The position numbers were made by a program, and so were the translations under genes. DNA of 64,000 nt from Ampullaceana balthica (Eukaryota > Mollusca > Gastropoda > Lymnaeidae). Positions within the stretch are counted from its first letter, which is position 1, and each line of letters opens with the position of its first letter. Shown piece after piece: positions 1-11,379 of the stretch. The stretch lies in assembly GCA_944989445.1 (NCBI GenBank), contig CALYLW010000139.1:991501-1055500 (forward strand). Direction: 5' to 3'. The notes beneath the pieces are model-generated. The model did no database searches. It was not told the origin of the DNA and saw only the letters and a list, made by a program, of their open reading frames with translations.

Positions 1-42
1 GACTCTAGACTAAGACACGAGTCTTGACTAAGACCGTCTCAC

Positions 43-146
43 CATCTTTGTTCATGCCCATCTGTATGCACTTCTTAAGTCTGCAGGCCTGACACTGGTT
101 CCTGTGAGCCTTGTCCACCGTGCACAGCCCTGTGCCTGCTTGACAT
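43..146 (-). CDS. NR2E3: NR2E3/PNR-type nuclear receptor, exon with second zinc finger of the DNA-binding domain (partial gene)
   Basis: Exon of a nuclear receptor transcription factor, which acts in the nucleus as a sequence-specific DNA-binding protein. It starts after an acceptor AG at 148-147 and ends before a GTGAGA donor at 42-37. It encodes one leftover base, 34 codons and one further base. The peptide begins CQAGTGLC and continues [14 protein letters not shown] and [13 protein letters not shown]: all four zinc-binding cysteines of finger 2 (C-x6-C-x9-C-x2-C) plus the start of the C-terminal extension. The [13 protein letters not shown] core and GMNKD are typical of NR2E receptors, closest to the PNR/Hr51/fax-1 group as I remember it. 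The first base (A) completes an Arg codon with the AG that ends the 1154-1268 exon. The 3' phase is 1, so the next residue starts with G, as the Ala after NKD in this family would. The ligand-binding-domain exons lie outside the window. Domain very sure; exact orthology within NR2E inferred. Confidence 0.95.
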
Positions 147-550
147 CTGTGGACAATATGGCGGGTATCCGTGACAATTCACAACATAAAATAATCTTGT
201 TACACGTTGACATCCATGGCAATTTTCATTATTCAAAGAGATCGTGACAAGAGGTGGCTAATATATTTATGGTTGGTAGTTTTAGTTCAGCGCTAGGGAA
301 TGTAGCAATGAGATGGTACTTCAACAATTGTTGAACATGTCAAAAGAACCGACCTTACATATCGATATATTGTATTTTATCTGGTTTTAGAATAGAGCTT
401 TTCTGTCATCTATATGCCATTACACCAAAAGCCCTTTGGTTATTTTTAGAACGTTTCAATTTTCAATTGATCATTCAGTCAGTGACGAGGGTAATAGTAA
501 TATCATAGCTTAATTACCTCCACTAGTTCAAGTTACCCACAATTCTATAA
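147..550. other. Intron 3, unique part
   Basis: AT-rich intronic sequence between the second-finger exon and the minisatellite. The acceptor (TTGTCCACAG, minus strand) is next to the exon. I see no other element. Confidence 0.6.
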
Positions 551-1157
551 GACCTACCTGTCCACACGACCTACCTGTCCACACGACCTACCTGTCAACA
601 CGACCTACCTGTCCACAGAACACATCTGTCCACACGACCCACCTGTCCACAGAACATATCTGGCCACACGACCCACCTGTCCACAGAACACATCTGTCCA
701 CACGACCCACCTGTCCACAGAACATATCTGGCCACACGACCCACCTGTCCACAGAACACATCTGTCCACACGACCCACCTGTCCACAGAACACATCTGTC
801 CACAGAACACATCTGTCCACACGACCCACCTGTCCACAGAACACATCTGTCCACAGAACACATCTGTCCACACGACCCACCTGTCCACAGAACACATCTG
901 TCCACACGACCCACCTGTCCACAGAACACATCTGGCCACACGACTATATCCACACGACCCACCTGTCCACAGAACACATCTGGCCACACGACTATATCCA
1001 CACGACCCACCTGTCCACAGAACACATCTGTCTACACGACCTACCTGTCCACAGAACATCTGTCCACACGACTATATCCACACGACCCTTCTGTCCACAG
1101 AACACGTCATAAAACCCAGCTATCCACACGACCCACCTGTCCACACAACCCACCTGT
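551..1157. repeat. 34-bp minisatellite in intron 3, abutting and sharing the exon 3 splice donor
   Basis: Tandem array with a core unit of about 34 bp (plus strand: cgacccacctgtccacag followed by aacacatctgtccaca), with some units shortened or carrying ctatat variants. The array runs up to the exon 1154-1268 boundary. On the minus strand most units contain ACAGGTGGGT, the same ten bases that span the real exon/intron junction at 1157-1148. I count 11 further exact copies, at 637, 671, 705, 739, 773, 824, 875, 909, 957, 1005 and 1131 (plus-strand starts), and five copies of the variant ACAGGTAGGT. The long Cys/Gly/Trp-rich open frames across it on the minus strand are a product of the repeat and are not genes. 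Confidence 0.95.
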
Positions 1158-1268
1158 AAATCAACTTCCTCCTGACACTCCGTTTAAAGAACCCACTGCA
1201 TCCGTTACAGGCCAGGATGCCGTAATGTTTGCCACTGGATGTGTCTCCACACACTACACATAGTAATC
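1154..1268 (-). CDS. NR2E3: NR2E3/PNR-type nuclear receptor, exon with first zinc finger and P-box
   Basis: Exon between acceptor TGTCCCTAG (ending at 1269) and donor GTGGGT (1153-1148). It encodes two leftover bases, 37 codons and two further bases. The peptide reads [16 protein letters not shown], then [18 protein letters not shown], then LIY, with Arg completed by the next exon. The four zinc ligands of finger 1 (CVVC and CNGC) are intact. The P-box CNGCSG has Asn at the position that separates the PNR group from tailless/TLX (CDGCSG), as established for the family. This recognition helix sets half-site choice on DNA. The 5' phase of 1 joins the Ser/Pro exon at 2314 to give Gly-Leu-Leu-Cys. 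The 1.0-kb intron towards finger 2 is filled mostly by the splice-site minisatellite. No stop or frameshift: the exon looks functional. Confidence 0.97.
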
Positions 1269-2313
1269 CTAGGGACATAAGAGGAAAATTGTTTAACACA
1301 TAGTAACTCTAGAGACATAAGAGAGACACTTTATAGTCCTAGCAGCTAAGGGACATATCAGGAAAAATGCTAAAGTCATAGTAACCCTCGGGATGTCAGA
1401 TCCAAAACTTTTATAGATACTTTTATACCTACCGAAAAATTCAAACTTCCGCTATAAATTAGCGTTTACGAAATTAATTCACGGAGTACAACACATAATT
1501 CACGTAAATGAGTGCATTATGTACAGTGTACTGTTTTAGTTCATCGTGTACAAAGTATTGTTTAAGATAATCGTAAAACTGTATTGAATAATTCTCTTAA
1601 TAGATGTTAAGGTGCGACTGGAACTGGTGTGCTGAGACCTCGTAAAGGTATCATTTAAAAAAATCATTAAAATAGAGCACGAGGTCACTTGCAGGCGTGC
1701 ATTCAGAGAAATATGTAAATTATCAACTTATCTATTCGCCTAATCCCAGGTTAATTATTAAATGCACGGCAGATATCGACCTGAATTACATCATAGGTGT
1801 GTCGGTGTGTTTTTTTTTCAGTGCGTGTAAACCAATGTTTATAAAAAAATATTTTCCAAATACAGTTGTTGTTTGGATATCCATTTTTCGGAACAAGCGT
1901 ATTTACAGATCATTGACGATGTACTATGCTTGAACAATACTTAATTATTGACAATGCAAAATATGGTTTTCTTTGGGTATAAAGTTCAGAGCGGTTGTTT
2001 CAACATTTTAAATATCTACTTTCAACGTTAATCTTAACAAAGATGGAGTACATATTTGAGACTTTAACAAGCGCTACTTACTTCAGAAAACTGTATTCAT
2101 CTATTTCATTGTGCTCATTATTTAATGTCTTATGTCTTAGCAAATAGACCTAAAAAATGACTGATTTTTCATACCCTTTTGAAAAGTGATTCAAATTCTC
2201 AGACTAGTTTCATTAGGATTCATTACTAACAGAAATTTTAAGAGTTAGAAAATGAAAATTTCACGGTGAGGGCCTGAACTTAAAAAGTTGCACATTGATG
2301 ATATAAAATGTAC
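1269..2313. other. Intron 2 of the NR2E3-type gene
   Basis: About 1.05 kb of AT-rich intronic sequence. A near-duplicate of about 30 bp around catagtaaccctag occurs at 1260-1390 (three loose copies, each with an ACATAAGAG-like tail). No exon-like reading frame or transposon end recognised. A 78-codon plus-strand open frame at 1697-1933 has AT-rich, non-coding character and is not taken as a gene. Confidence 0.6.
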
Positions 2314-2502
2314 CTGGGGTGTTCTTCTTGATGGGTCCTCCCCCAGGAGAAGGGGATAGGCTTGACGTGGAGCCCCCTGGCGACCCGACGGCGCACACCT
2401 CCGTCGAAAGGGATGAAGACAGGTTCAGTGTTGGGCTGGGGCTCTTGGATGATACGTTTGGGGATCCTTGGTGAGAGGTACGGGGACTTGGACTGCGTGA
2501 GC
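2314..2502 (-). CDS. NR2E3: NR2E3/PNR-type nuclear receptor, Ser/Pro-rich exon preceding the DNA-binding domain
   Basis: A 189-bp exon between a strong acceptor (TTTGTTTATTGTTTCAG, ending at 2503) and donor GTACAT (2313 down), phase 1 at both ends, no stops. It encodes 62 whole codons, beginning SRSPSPRTSHQGSP and ending GGGPIKKNTP; Gly codons are completed at both junctions. The region is rich in Ser, Pro and Gly with repeated S-P dipeptides, as in disordered A/B activation regions of nuclear receptors and a possible target of proline-directed kinases. Splicing to the 1154-1268 exon gives [12 protein letters not shown] without a gap, which supports both exons. Codons are markedly GC-richer at the third position than the surrounding intron. 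The assignment rests on phase and position, since N-terminal regions of this family are poorly conserved. Confidence 0.87.
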
Positions 2503-3044
2503 CTGAAACAATAAACAAAAGAGAAAAAAATATATTTTTTTTTGTAACTATGTTAAAAACTTTATAACAAGAACTAGTATGATATATATATATATATTGT
2601 TGTTTAAAAAATGTTTTTAGGCAATCGCCCAGTTCATTTCCCTCTGGGTGCTTGGGTTAAGTTCATTTTTATAATGCGTGTGGACGTGATCTAAATAATA
2701 ACTTGACATTGGGGCCTCCCTCTCGGGATCCCGCAGGATTTAAAGTAAATGAAAGTATTTAAAGACTTCCATTGAATTTTTTCACATTCTGGTTGATCCT
2801 GTGTAAACACTCTTGGTCAAGAACTGTCCAATTTTGACAACTGCTTTAAGTGACTAGGCTCGGTTGCTCCAGTTCTCGGGTTCTCCCCCCCCCCACACAC
2901 ACACCAGCGAAATAACTAGTATGATCATTTTTTAAAAATAGTATAACGTTATTAAAAAAAAGGCTCCAAACGATTTTCAAGAAATTTAGTTAATATCTGT
3001 AATTAAAAAGTTCATCAACTTACACGCCAAACAGTTTATCTCTT

Positions 3045-3576
3045 AGTGTGATATTCTTCTCACGTGATATTCTTCTCACGTGATATTCTTCTCACGTGAT
3101 ATTCTTCTCACGTGATATTCTTCTCACGTGATATTCTTCTCACGTGATATTCTTCTCACGTGATATTCTTCTCACGTGATATTCTTCTCACGTGATATTC
3201 TTCTCACGTGATATTCTTCTCACGTGATATTCTTCTCACGTGATATTCTTCTCACGTGATATTCTTCTCACGTGATATTCTTCTCACGTGATATTCTTCT
3301 CACGTGATATTCTTCTCACGTGATATTCTTCTCACGTGATATTCTTCTCACGTGATATTCTTCTCACGTGATATTCTTCTCACGTGATATTCTTCTCACG
3401 TGATATTCTTCTCACGTGATATTCTTCTCACGTGATATTCTTCTCACGTGATATTCTTCTCACGTGATATTCTTCTCACGTGATATTCTTCTCACGTGAT
3501 ATTCTTCTCACGTGATATTCTTCTCACGTGATATTCTTCTCACGTGATATTCTTCTCACGTGATATTCTTCTCACG
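3045..3576. repeat. Perfect 16-bp tandem array (TGATATTCTTCTCACG) with 32 E-boxes
   Basis: About 33 copies of a 16-bp unit, essentially without mismatch. Line-to-line comparison shows an exact period: bases 3061-3120 equal 3301-3360 and the start of 3541 on. Every junction forms the palindrome CACGTG, at 3061 and then every 16 bp to 3557, giving 32 copies. It lies in intron 1 of the NR2E3-type gene. The homogeneity points to recent expansion or an assembly-collapsed region; true copy number may be larger. Confidence 0.98.
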
Positions 3577-5127
3577 CAATAAAAAAGTAGAGTACATAAA
3601 GGTTTCACTAACATCTTCAGTTAAAGACCAACAACCGAAGGCCCCACTGTTAGTGAGATACCAACCAAAAGGCCTTTATTCTAGTCTAGGCCTAATAGGC
3701 TTATTCTCACATATTTTGATTGTAACACCCCCCCCTCCAACCCCAACCCGAGCTGCTGCATGCCGTGTGAACGCTGGCCTATTGCCTTGCGGTAATTTCT
3801 ACAAGCGCCTCACCCAGGCTCGAAAAGGGATACAACATAAACTTCTGATTTCTTATTTTGTTTGTTTGTTTGATGATTCAACATATACTCGTATCTCTGA
3901 TCAGGATAAAGCATTAACTTGTATTCCTCATCAGGATAAAAAGACTGATTAATATCTCTAATCAGGGTAAAATAACTGCGTCACCCAACCACTGAACCGT
4001 GACTTTCGATATTTCCCCTCATCCCTAGCCAACTCGGGATCATTGCTCCTCACCTTAACGACTGATTAAATGCATTGTTGTGTGTTCCCTAGCAACCGTT
4101 TTGTTACTACACACACATACACACGGCAATAGAAAAGCTCCCAATCTCGTGACTTTTATTTGGCATCACGCCCTTTCATCAGGCGATCGAACGGTTTCAT
4201 TGAATGGAAAGTTCTGTATCGAAAGGTCATGTGCTGGGAGAGATGCGTTTAAAGAAATGAGTCGGGGGGTAGCAATCAGCAAATGACAGGTATAAGTCAC
4301 CCAACACTGCCCCGCAACAAGTCTCGCCATTTCTCGCCCGATCCCGCAGGTCCGCCGAGAGTCTTGAGACTTTCCGTCCGCCGCTGCTGTCACGTGTCTG
4401 GCCGCCATTAATGAAGCCGGGAAGGATTAACCGTTCAACCAACAAATGTCAGCTCCCGTCTGCTAGGTGACTTGATCTCATTCCCTCAACTCACCTTTAT
4501 TCATACGAAATTTCCGGTGGCGCATGCGTGAACAGTTAATTCAGGAAGCAGCGTCTATTATGCCGGCTGGCTTTCATTGTGCCGTGCGATTAGGACTGGC
4601 TGTTCCGCCACATGAACAGCCATGGCCTCAAAGACCCAATCAGACAAATGAGACAAACACCAGCTTACTGGTCGCCTTCTGACGTCATCGATCCAGATAA
4701 GATTTTGTGTGTGTTTTGTTTCCCCTTTTCTTCTTGTCACTTACCTGAGTTTCCATGAGGTTATCCCTTTGATAGCTGGACTCCCCTCCCCACCCCATAA
4801 TTCTAGTTGATAACGTATTGAGATATTGCAATCGTGTAAGGGAGTAATACATGCCAACCAGCGTATCCGCAATATGCCTTCTTCAGAAGGGAAAAAAATT
4901 AACACATTGCTTATAAAACACTTGCTTTGCGATATAATATTGAAGAAAATAGCAAAAACCATAAAGTAGTTTTTGTTTGGTGACAGTTGACAATGTCTAT
5001 CACCATTCTAGTTCGTAATTTATATCATAAACTGCAGTTAGTACTTTTATATAATTGGCGCATGTTGTCACTTTTCAGTACCTAACCTCACATTTATAAT
5101 TTTTTACTAGAAAACTTTCCTTCTTAC
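3577..5127. other. Intron 1 sequence, no gene; complex block about 4150-4740
   Basis: Three degenerate copies of an atcaggataaa motif lie at 3895-3970, and C- and A-rich runs near 3725. From about 4150 to 4740 the sequence becomes GC-balanced and non-repetitive. It contains short overlapping open frames on the minus strand (4166-4408, 4227-4445, 4558-4740), but none shows a recognisable domain or a paired acceptor and donor. It could be a conserved regulatory block. Confidence 0.35.
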
Positions 5128-5420
5128 TCACTACCATGTCAAGCCGTTAGTGTCTACTTTACTCACAAGTCACTACCATGTCAACCAGTTAATGTCTACT
5201 TTACTCACAAGTCACTACCATGTCAAGCCGTTAGTGTCTACTTTACTCACAAGTCACTACCATGTCAACCAGTTAATGTCTACTTTACTCACAAATCACT
5301 ACCATGTCAACCAGTTAATGTCTACTTTACTCACAAGTCACTACCATGTCGAGCCATTAATAACTACTTTACTCACAATTCACTAACATGTCAAGCACTT
5401 AATTTCTACTTTACTCTTAA
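5128..5420. repeat. 42-bp minisatellite, about 7 copies
   Basis: Unit of 42 bp containing cactaccatgtcaa and gtctactttactcacaa. Copies start near 5130, 5171, 5213, 5255, 5297, 5339 and 5381, with alternating sub-variants (aagccgttag and aaccagttaa), suggesting amplification of an 84-bp dimer in part of the array. The 78-codon plus-strand frame through it is an artefact of a period divisible by three. Confidence 0.95.
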
Positions 5421-7566
5421 CTTTGCGCATTGTCAAGCAGGTCAATTGTGCACATACTTTCTCGCCCCTTCACTTCTCACGCCGTCCGTCGCTACATTTA
5501 GTCGACGCTAGGAGATCACCAAATGATTTCGCCCATATACACCTCCTAAAAGTCACTCAACGGTCGCGCCCGGCGCTCTCTGATCCCAAGTTGCCGTGAA
5601 ACATCACTGTGGATAGGGCAAATATCGGAACAATAACTTCAAAGCGCGCCATCTGAGCAAACACCCCCCCCCGGACGGAATTGGCCCGACTCGAACCCCG
5701 TGTGTCAGTGGACCAGATCATTGTCAACGTTCGCCCAAAGATCAAGGCATCGTATGTTAGCAAACAAAACAGGACCTCGGCCCGCGCTCCAATAAAACGC
5801 GAGGTTTGTCCAAAAGATTTTCTAAACAACGCTAAAAACGAGATGGCTACATTTATTATATTTGTTCGCGTTCAAAAAAAAATAAAAAATTAAAAAATTC
5901 CTGTCTATCATTGGATCCGACAATCACTTCAGAATAACAAGGGTGAGGTTGGGTGGTTCAACCAGGGTTGAGGGGGGGGGACGGGGGATTCAAACCTTGT
6001 TTTGTTCAGCCATTCGACGCACCGTGCATTATTTGTCTCAGTGTTTTCAACTGTGGACCCGAGGGAGGCTCATCCGAGAAGACCAGATCCTCCTACCAAA
6101 CGCGGGTATTCAAAAATCGTGATTATAGTCAAATAAAAATAGCTGGAGACTTTTTGTCCGTCTTATGAAGGTTTTGGTCCGGGACGGCTGGGGTGAACGA
6201 AGCCCGCACAGGTAGGAAATCGTTGGCCATTGTTACCGTGTCAGTCACGACAACGGATTAGGTTCAGATACCGAAGTCGTTCCGGTGGGAGATGGTATGT
6301 GATAGGATCCCACTGTTTTAAACGACTGAGTGATATGTGCACAGTGTACTGATGGTACCGTGAAGCTGCAGTAGCCGAGTGTCCCCCGTGGAAGGACTTT
6401 AATTTAATGAGGAGTTGAACTTGTTGTACCTGGCTCATGCGAGTCCAGATGAACTATACAGGCGTTGACCCCACTGTACCAAGTTGCAATAATTAACAGT
6501 GATTACAGTAGCAAAATACTCTACTGTTGTTCAAAAACTTCTATTCTTCAAACAAACACAATCTTACTGAATCACGCCACCGAACGATGCTACCAAATTA
6601 TGTTACAGAGTGATCTTATAAAAGGTGTTAATGAATGACTTGACTAAGTACTGGAACAGAATCGTGAACAGAGAGAAAAAAGTTCCCCCAAAAAAATCAT
6701 CGGGCCTTCAAACAAACTAAAAAGTGAATTGGTAAATTCTTCTTTAGGCCAGGACAAAATGAATTTATCCAAAACCTCAGTCACTCGTACCCCACCCCCC
6801 GGGCACGATCAAAAGGCACACACTATTTTGAAAGGCTTCGTTAGTGCCGCGTAAGCGCTTACAATTAGTTATTGTAATTATTGCAATTCAATCATATATA
6901 TCCTTTTGGTTTTTTTTTCAAGGTATACATATAAACACGCATCACATACAACACACACATTAAGTCCAAGGAGAAATTCGAACAACAAAGTTCATGAGCC
7001 GACACTAAATTTCATAAGGTGATATTTATTCTATTATAAACATGTACATGCACTTAAAATAAAATTTCGATTCAAAACATTTTCATTGACTCCTCGGTAA
7101 TTCATATCTGTCACCATAAATTAATCGTGGATTATTTTTACGAGTGTCCTTTTTACTTAAAAACTTGCGAATTCATAGGACTTTTTTTTACCCTCTCACC
7201 CGCGAAAACTTGTATGTCCTTTGAGCCTCGGTTTTGTTCCCAACTTTCCTTTTTGCCCCATTTTATGGTTTAACCTATTGTTTTCCACTTTCTTTACCAA
7301 ATGAAGAAAATATTTTTCTTCTATGATATTTCCTAATCGACAGCCCCCCACCCCATATTAACACCTGTGATTTCTGTAACAAAAACCAACTGAGTTTCAC
7401 AGAGCTCTTAGGTTGGATGTATTTATTGGTCGAATCCAGTTCTTCCATTCTGTTCATTTTAATAACAAGAAGATAAGCCCCTGATTTTTTTTTACATTAC
7501 AACCAGATTGGAGTATATTTCGTCGATGTGCATTGCCTATGAATTCTATATTGAGTAGCTCTAGCT
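5421..7566. other. Intron 1 sequence, no gene recognised
   Basis: Mixed sequence. A GC-richer, low-repeat block at about 5460-5860 has overlapping open frames on both strands (5557-5829 minus, 5681-5893 plus) without a recognisable domain. The remainder to 7566 is AT-rich. Nothing further can be supported. Confidence 0.4.
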
Positions 7567-7956
7567 CAGGGGTCGGGAAACTTTTTGTCTCAGAGAGCCA
7601 TAAACACCGCATATTTTGTCTAAGAGAGCCATAAACACCGCATATTTTGTCTAAGAGAGCCATAAACACCGCATATTTTGAAAAGTAATTCTGTAAGAGC
7701 CATATATTATGTTTAAAACTAATAATTTAAGTAAATGTGTGCATTTAGTGCAATTTCAACACTATAAGTACAATAATTAGGTCTCTGAATTCTTTTAATA
7801 ACATTTTTATGCTGTTTTTTTAATACAATTATAATGTAGATCAAAGGATTCTGAATAAAAAATAAAATCAAAAATAATTGAACATTTGTCTGAGAGCCAG
7901 ATGCAGCCATCAATAGAGCCACATATGGCCCTCGAGCCATGGTTTCCCGACCCCTT
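7567..7956. mobile_element. hAT-type MITE (CAGGGGTCGGGAAAC ends)
   Basis: Non-autonomous DNA transposon of 390 bp. The left end CAGGGGTCGGGAAACTTT is matched by the inverted right end GGTTTCCCGACCCCTT. Flanks ctctagct (7559-7566) and ctctaact (7957-7964) form an 8-bp target duplication with one difference, diagnostic of hAT insertion. Near the left end a 31-bp subunit (gagagccataaacaccgc core) is repeated three times. No transposase. The interior is AT-rich. Confidence 0.9.
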
Positions 7957-9139
7957 CTCTAACTCCATCCATTGCTAGACTAGGCAGCTCGTTGCGCTTT
8001 GTTGTTCAAACACTATTAAATAAAAAAAAAGTCTGCACATTTTTCTTAAATTTTTCTAAGTTTTCCCAACACTTTCAAAAATTTCGAAAGCTTGCCTACA
8101 CCACATACCCCTCTCCCACCCCACCACCCCAGTCTAAGTCACAGGTCCTGTTGTATCATTCGTTAGTCCGGGTTGATCTACAACCTACACAATTGTCCGG
8201 GTTGATCTGCCATCCCGGAACCCGGCACACGCCCGGCCATGATAGGGTGGCCCCGGGGAGCCCTGGAGACGCAGCCGCCATGTTGACACAGCCAGATTTA
8301 CACGCGATTGACAAGTTCGTGCATCGAATAATCTCTCCGCCAACTCGCTAACAACTCGCGGTGCACAATGGCAGTGCACGCCGTCGCGGGGCACTGGGGA
8401 GGGAAGGCCACACAAACACTTGCTACACCTCTTCCAGCGGATCAAAGATACGGCCATCACCTTAGATGCCGCGCTGGGACGCTTTCATCTATGTGGGGAT
8501 AACTGTAGTCAAACGTTAATTCCAGTAACCAAATTAAACGTAGACATTCAACATCAAAGGGACACAAATGATCCACGAGGATTTGGTGAAATGAGCAGAC
8601 GACAAAAAGATGGAGTTTACAAAAACCCAGTGCGCCCCGTATCTCATGTCGTACTTATGTCCGCGATAGATCCAGTCAAACAGACGCACACATGTCCACA
8701 CAATGGAAGACTAGGCAAGCCAGAGATGACAACGAGGCTCCAATTGGCGGGGATGTGGTCTTCTGAGCTCTGGTTTGAAGATGAAATACCCGGTGTTGAC
8801 ACGGGCAAAGCCAAAAGGAATCTTCGACTTTCTCAAAAATAATTTGCATGGAGATAAGTGGAACGCGCTAGAAAAAAAACAACCCCGTGAGGATATGTGA
8901 CGTCAGTTTTAGAGGGCATCAGGGTTTTTGATGACGTCAATACATAATTTAGGAATGAGCTCTCTCTGAAATGACAATACTGCCTCCAAAAAAGTGTTTT
9001 TGTTGTTCTTATTTTGATACGTGCGAGGCTTCGCCGTACTTTGTTATACTTTTTGTCCTCTGAATTAGTCTTACATTAAATGAATACCTATACATGTGTG
9101 TACTACCGTCGTTATTTTTTAAACTAAGCACACCAGAAG
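7957..9139. other. Intron 1: GC-richer block about 8140-8840, no gene assigned
   Basis: A complex, non-repetitive stretch. The word gtccgggttgatct occurs twice, 31 bp apart, at 8167 and 8198. A 140-codon open frame at 8420-8842 (plus) starts at ATG but matches no family I recognise and has no flanking splice signals I would trust. Two CRE-like TGACGTCA-type sites lie near 8900 and 8933. Regulatory DNA is the more likely reading. Confidence 0.3.
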
Positions 9140-9335
9140 CAATGTTCCTTCTTATGTTCATTGGTATATGTGAAAAATAACAAACTCCTGTGCAAAGTTG
9201 CACATAATCCATTTTTGTTTGCAAACTTTTACACTCAACCAACACAGATATTATGTTATCTTTATCAAGATTTTTCTAACTGCTGCGCGGCGTCGGCCAG
9301 ATATCTGCACGACCGCGCAGCTGAAGGGAACATTT
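9140..9335. mobile_element. hAT-type MITE, CAATGTTCC family, copy 1
   Basis: A 196-bp element starting CAATGTTCCTTCTTA and ending in the degraded inverse GGGAACATTT. It has the internal GCGC-rich palindromic words of this family (ctgcgcggcgtc, gaccgcgcagct). Flanks accagaag (9132-9139) and atcagaag (9336-9343) agree at 7 of 8 bases, an 8-bp hAT-type target duplication. Related copies at 13392, 38269 and 55070. Confidence 0.88.
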
Positions 9336-9670
9336 ATCAGAAGTAATCTCTGATTACAAAGGCCCCAGAAAAAGCCAGCATCGACTCACTATAGCGTGGA
9401 GAGCAAAAAAACCAACAAAACGTCCAAAGAATTTCCGTGAATTTTTTGTCCGTCAACAGTTTTCCGTGTATGAAAAACATTAGTGATCAGTGAATCGGTT
9501 TGATGCGTGATGCACCCAGTGTTTACCACGTTAATGCATGGAAGCTACCACTGTTGACACGAACATTATTTGTTTCACCGGCACACACACTGTTGCATTG
9601 ACGCACGCATTATTTGGTGTCATCAGTTAAATATTTGTCAAATGAGATGTATAATGTTTGTCAACTATTT

Positions 9671-9721
<51 letters not shown>

Positions 9722-11379
9722 AATTTATAATTGAATATTCTACTGAAATGTACACCAATCAACCCGTTCATATTTGAGGCAGTGAAAACATCACAAATTA
9801 AAAACTGTTTTAAGAAATATGCTGCATATTGTCATACAATTTATTTAATATTAAAAAAAATAATGATAAGGTTTAAATAATATAATTCTATGGATATGAA
9901 AGACATGATGGGCTAAAAAGTATGCAAAATAATATTCCCGATAACCGGCGCTAATGAAATTCTCAAAAATTCCCCGAGTGCGTTTGATGCGTAATATTTT
10001 CTTTGGTTAGCGCAACATTCTGAATTTAAACATGGTGCTTTAAAAGTCCTTTGCTAATATGGGTTGGTCATTACAATATTCGTTTGTGTCAGAAGCGGTA
10101 AAATTGCGTGTGATAAACTATAGTATATAAGAGTGATTTGTGGTAAAAATAACCAATTAGGATTCTTTTAACTTGGGTTGCTAGAAGGCATACTGTGTCT
10201 TTTAACTTTCGTGGTGTTACTGTCGCCAAAGCCTTTCATAGATCCATATGGAATAGCGGACAAATATTGATTTGTGACATTCAAAAATATTTTTTTCTAA
10301 TGTAGGAGCTACTTTTAAAGCGGACTTTTAATCCACCAAAGTGAGGTCTCTTTCAGAAATTGTGTAAAACTGTTATTTTATATGAGAAATTTAAAAATTA
10401 AAAAAATTAAATAAAATAAAGATAAGAATAGAATAGCAGCATAAATTATTTTAGCAAAGAGCATCAATAATAGAAGCTTTATTAGGAAATTAGCCAAAGA
10501 TTTTCATCTTTATTTAACAAATTAGATAGTTTTTAAAAAATCAAATTGTTAGACAGATATCGTTTGATTGCGTCGCCTGCCTTGCTCTTTCTCAAAATGC
10601 GCATCAACTTTTCACGATTTCTTTGCTATTTTTAGCAAGAGGAGGAAGCCCAAGCACCGTAGAGCACCGATCTGTGATTGCCCCGGACTCATTTCTGGCT
10701 AGTGAACGGCTTTCTCGTTCCCTAGAGACCGGAATCCCGTCCGTCGTGTCAAAACTGAAGTGTCTTTGATTGGATTTCCTGGGAACATCCCGCCATTTCA
10801 AGGGTCGCAGGCCAATCGGAAGACGATACATTTTACTTAACAGCTGATTCGACCAAATGAGACAGTATGAGACAAATGGGGGGACGCCACCGGGTCGTAA
10901 AGCAAGCGTTAATTTGTACGTCTTTTCAGACAGCCTGGGGCATACAGCCAAGGCCGAGACAGAAGAATTGTAGTGGAGTTCACTGCGGAATTATTTCAGA
11001 AACTTTCATTTTCTCTTCTGTATAAATATATTTTAAAAGAAAATCCATTTCACTCTGCTATAGACATGTGACATTATTTCTTTTTATTTTTAAAGACCAA
11101 TTTTTGAATATAATTTATATAAACAATTTTAAAATGGGATTGCTTAATTTGGGATTCTTTCATTTGTTTTTTTTTAATCGTTCAAGTAACGTGACTCTGT
11201 TCAATACGATATCGTATATACCTTATATATTTGTGGTCTTAAAGTTTCAGATTCTAAAAATTCAAGATAAATGATCGGGCGCATTTAAGATACCATTAAA
11301 AATAATAAATGTAACTGATGATATTTATATGTGTATTGCTCCCAATAATTTGCTTCAGTGTGAAACAAGCCAATAGGAG
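9336..11379. other. Intron 1: AT-rich sequence with a (TG)n tract and a complex block at 10.6-10.95 kb
   Basis: A (TG)n microsatellite of about 22 units lies at 9676-9719. Most of the rest is AT-rich and featureless. At about 10600-10950 GC content rises and a 115-codon minus-strand open frame appears, but it shows no domain and no clear splice sites. I leave it as a possible non-coding conserved block. Confidence 0.4.
9676..9719. repeat. (TG)n microsatellite
   Basis: Uninterrupted run of about 22 TG dinucleotides in intron 1. Confidence 0.97.

Noticed and set aside
588..1059. Three long minus-strand frames rich in Cys, Gly, Val and Trp
   Set aside because: They are translations of the 34-bp intronic minisatellite, overlap each other in all three frames, and lie in a spliced-out intron.
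3045..3576. CRISPR-like regular array
   Set aside because: A pure tandem repeat without spacers, in a eukaryotic intron.
5150..5386. 78-codon frame with repeated MSTLLTSHYHV
   Set aside because: A 42-bp minisatellite whose period is a multiple of three; no gene signals around it.
5660..5720. tRNA B-box-like GGGGTTCGAGTC on the minus strand
   Set aside because: No T-arm pairing, no A box and no cloverleaf.
8420..8842. 140-codon plus-strand frame in the receptor intron
   Set aside because: ATG to stop, but no known domain and no splice or promoter support. Kept only as part of a complex intronic block.
10604..10951. 115-codon minus-strand frame in the receptor intron
   Set aside because: On the receptor strand, but no in-phase splice sites could be matched and the protein is unrecognisable.
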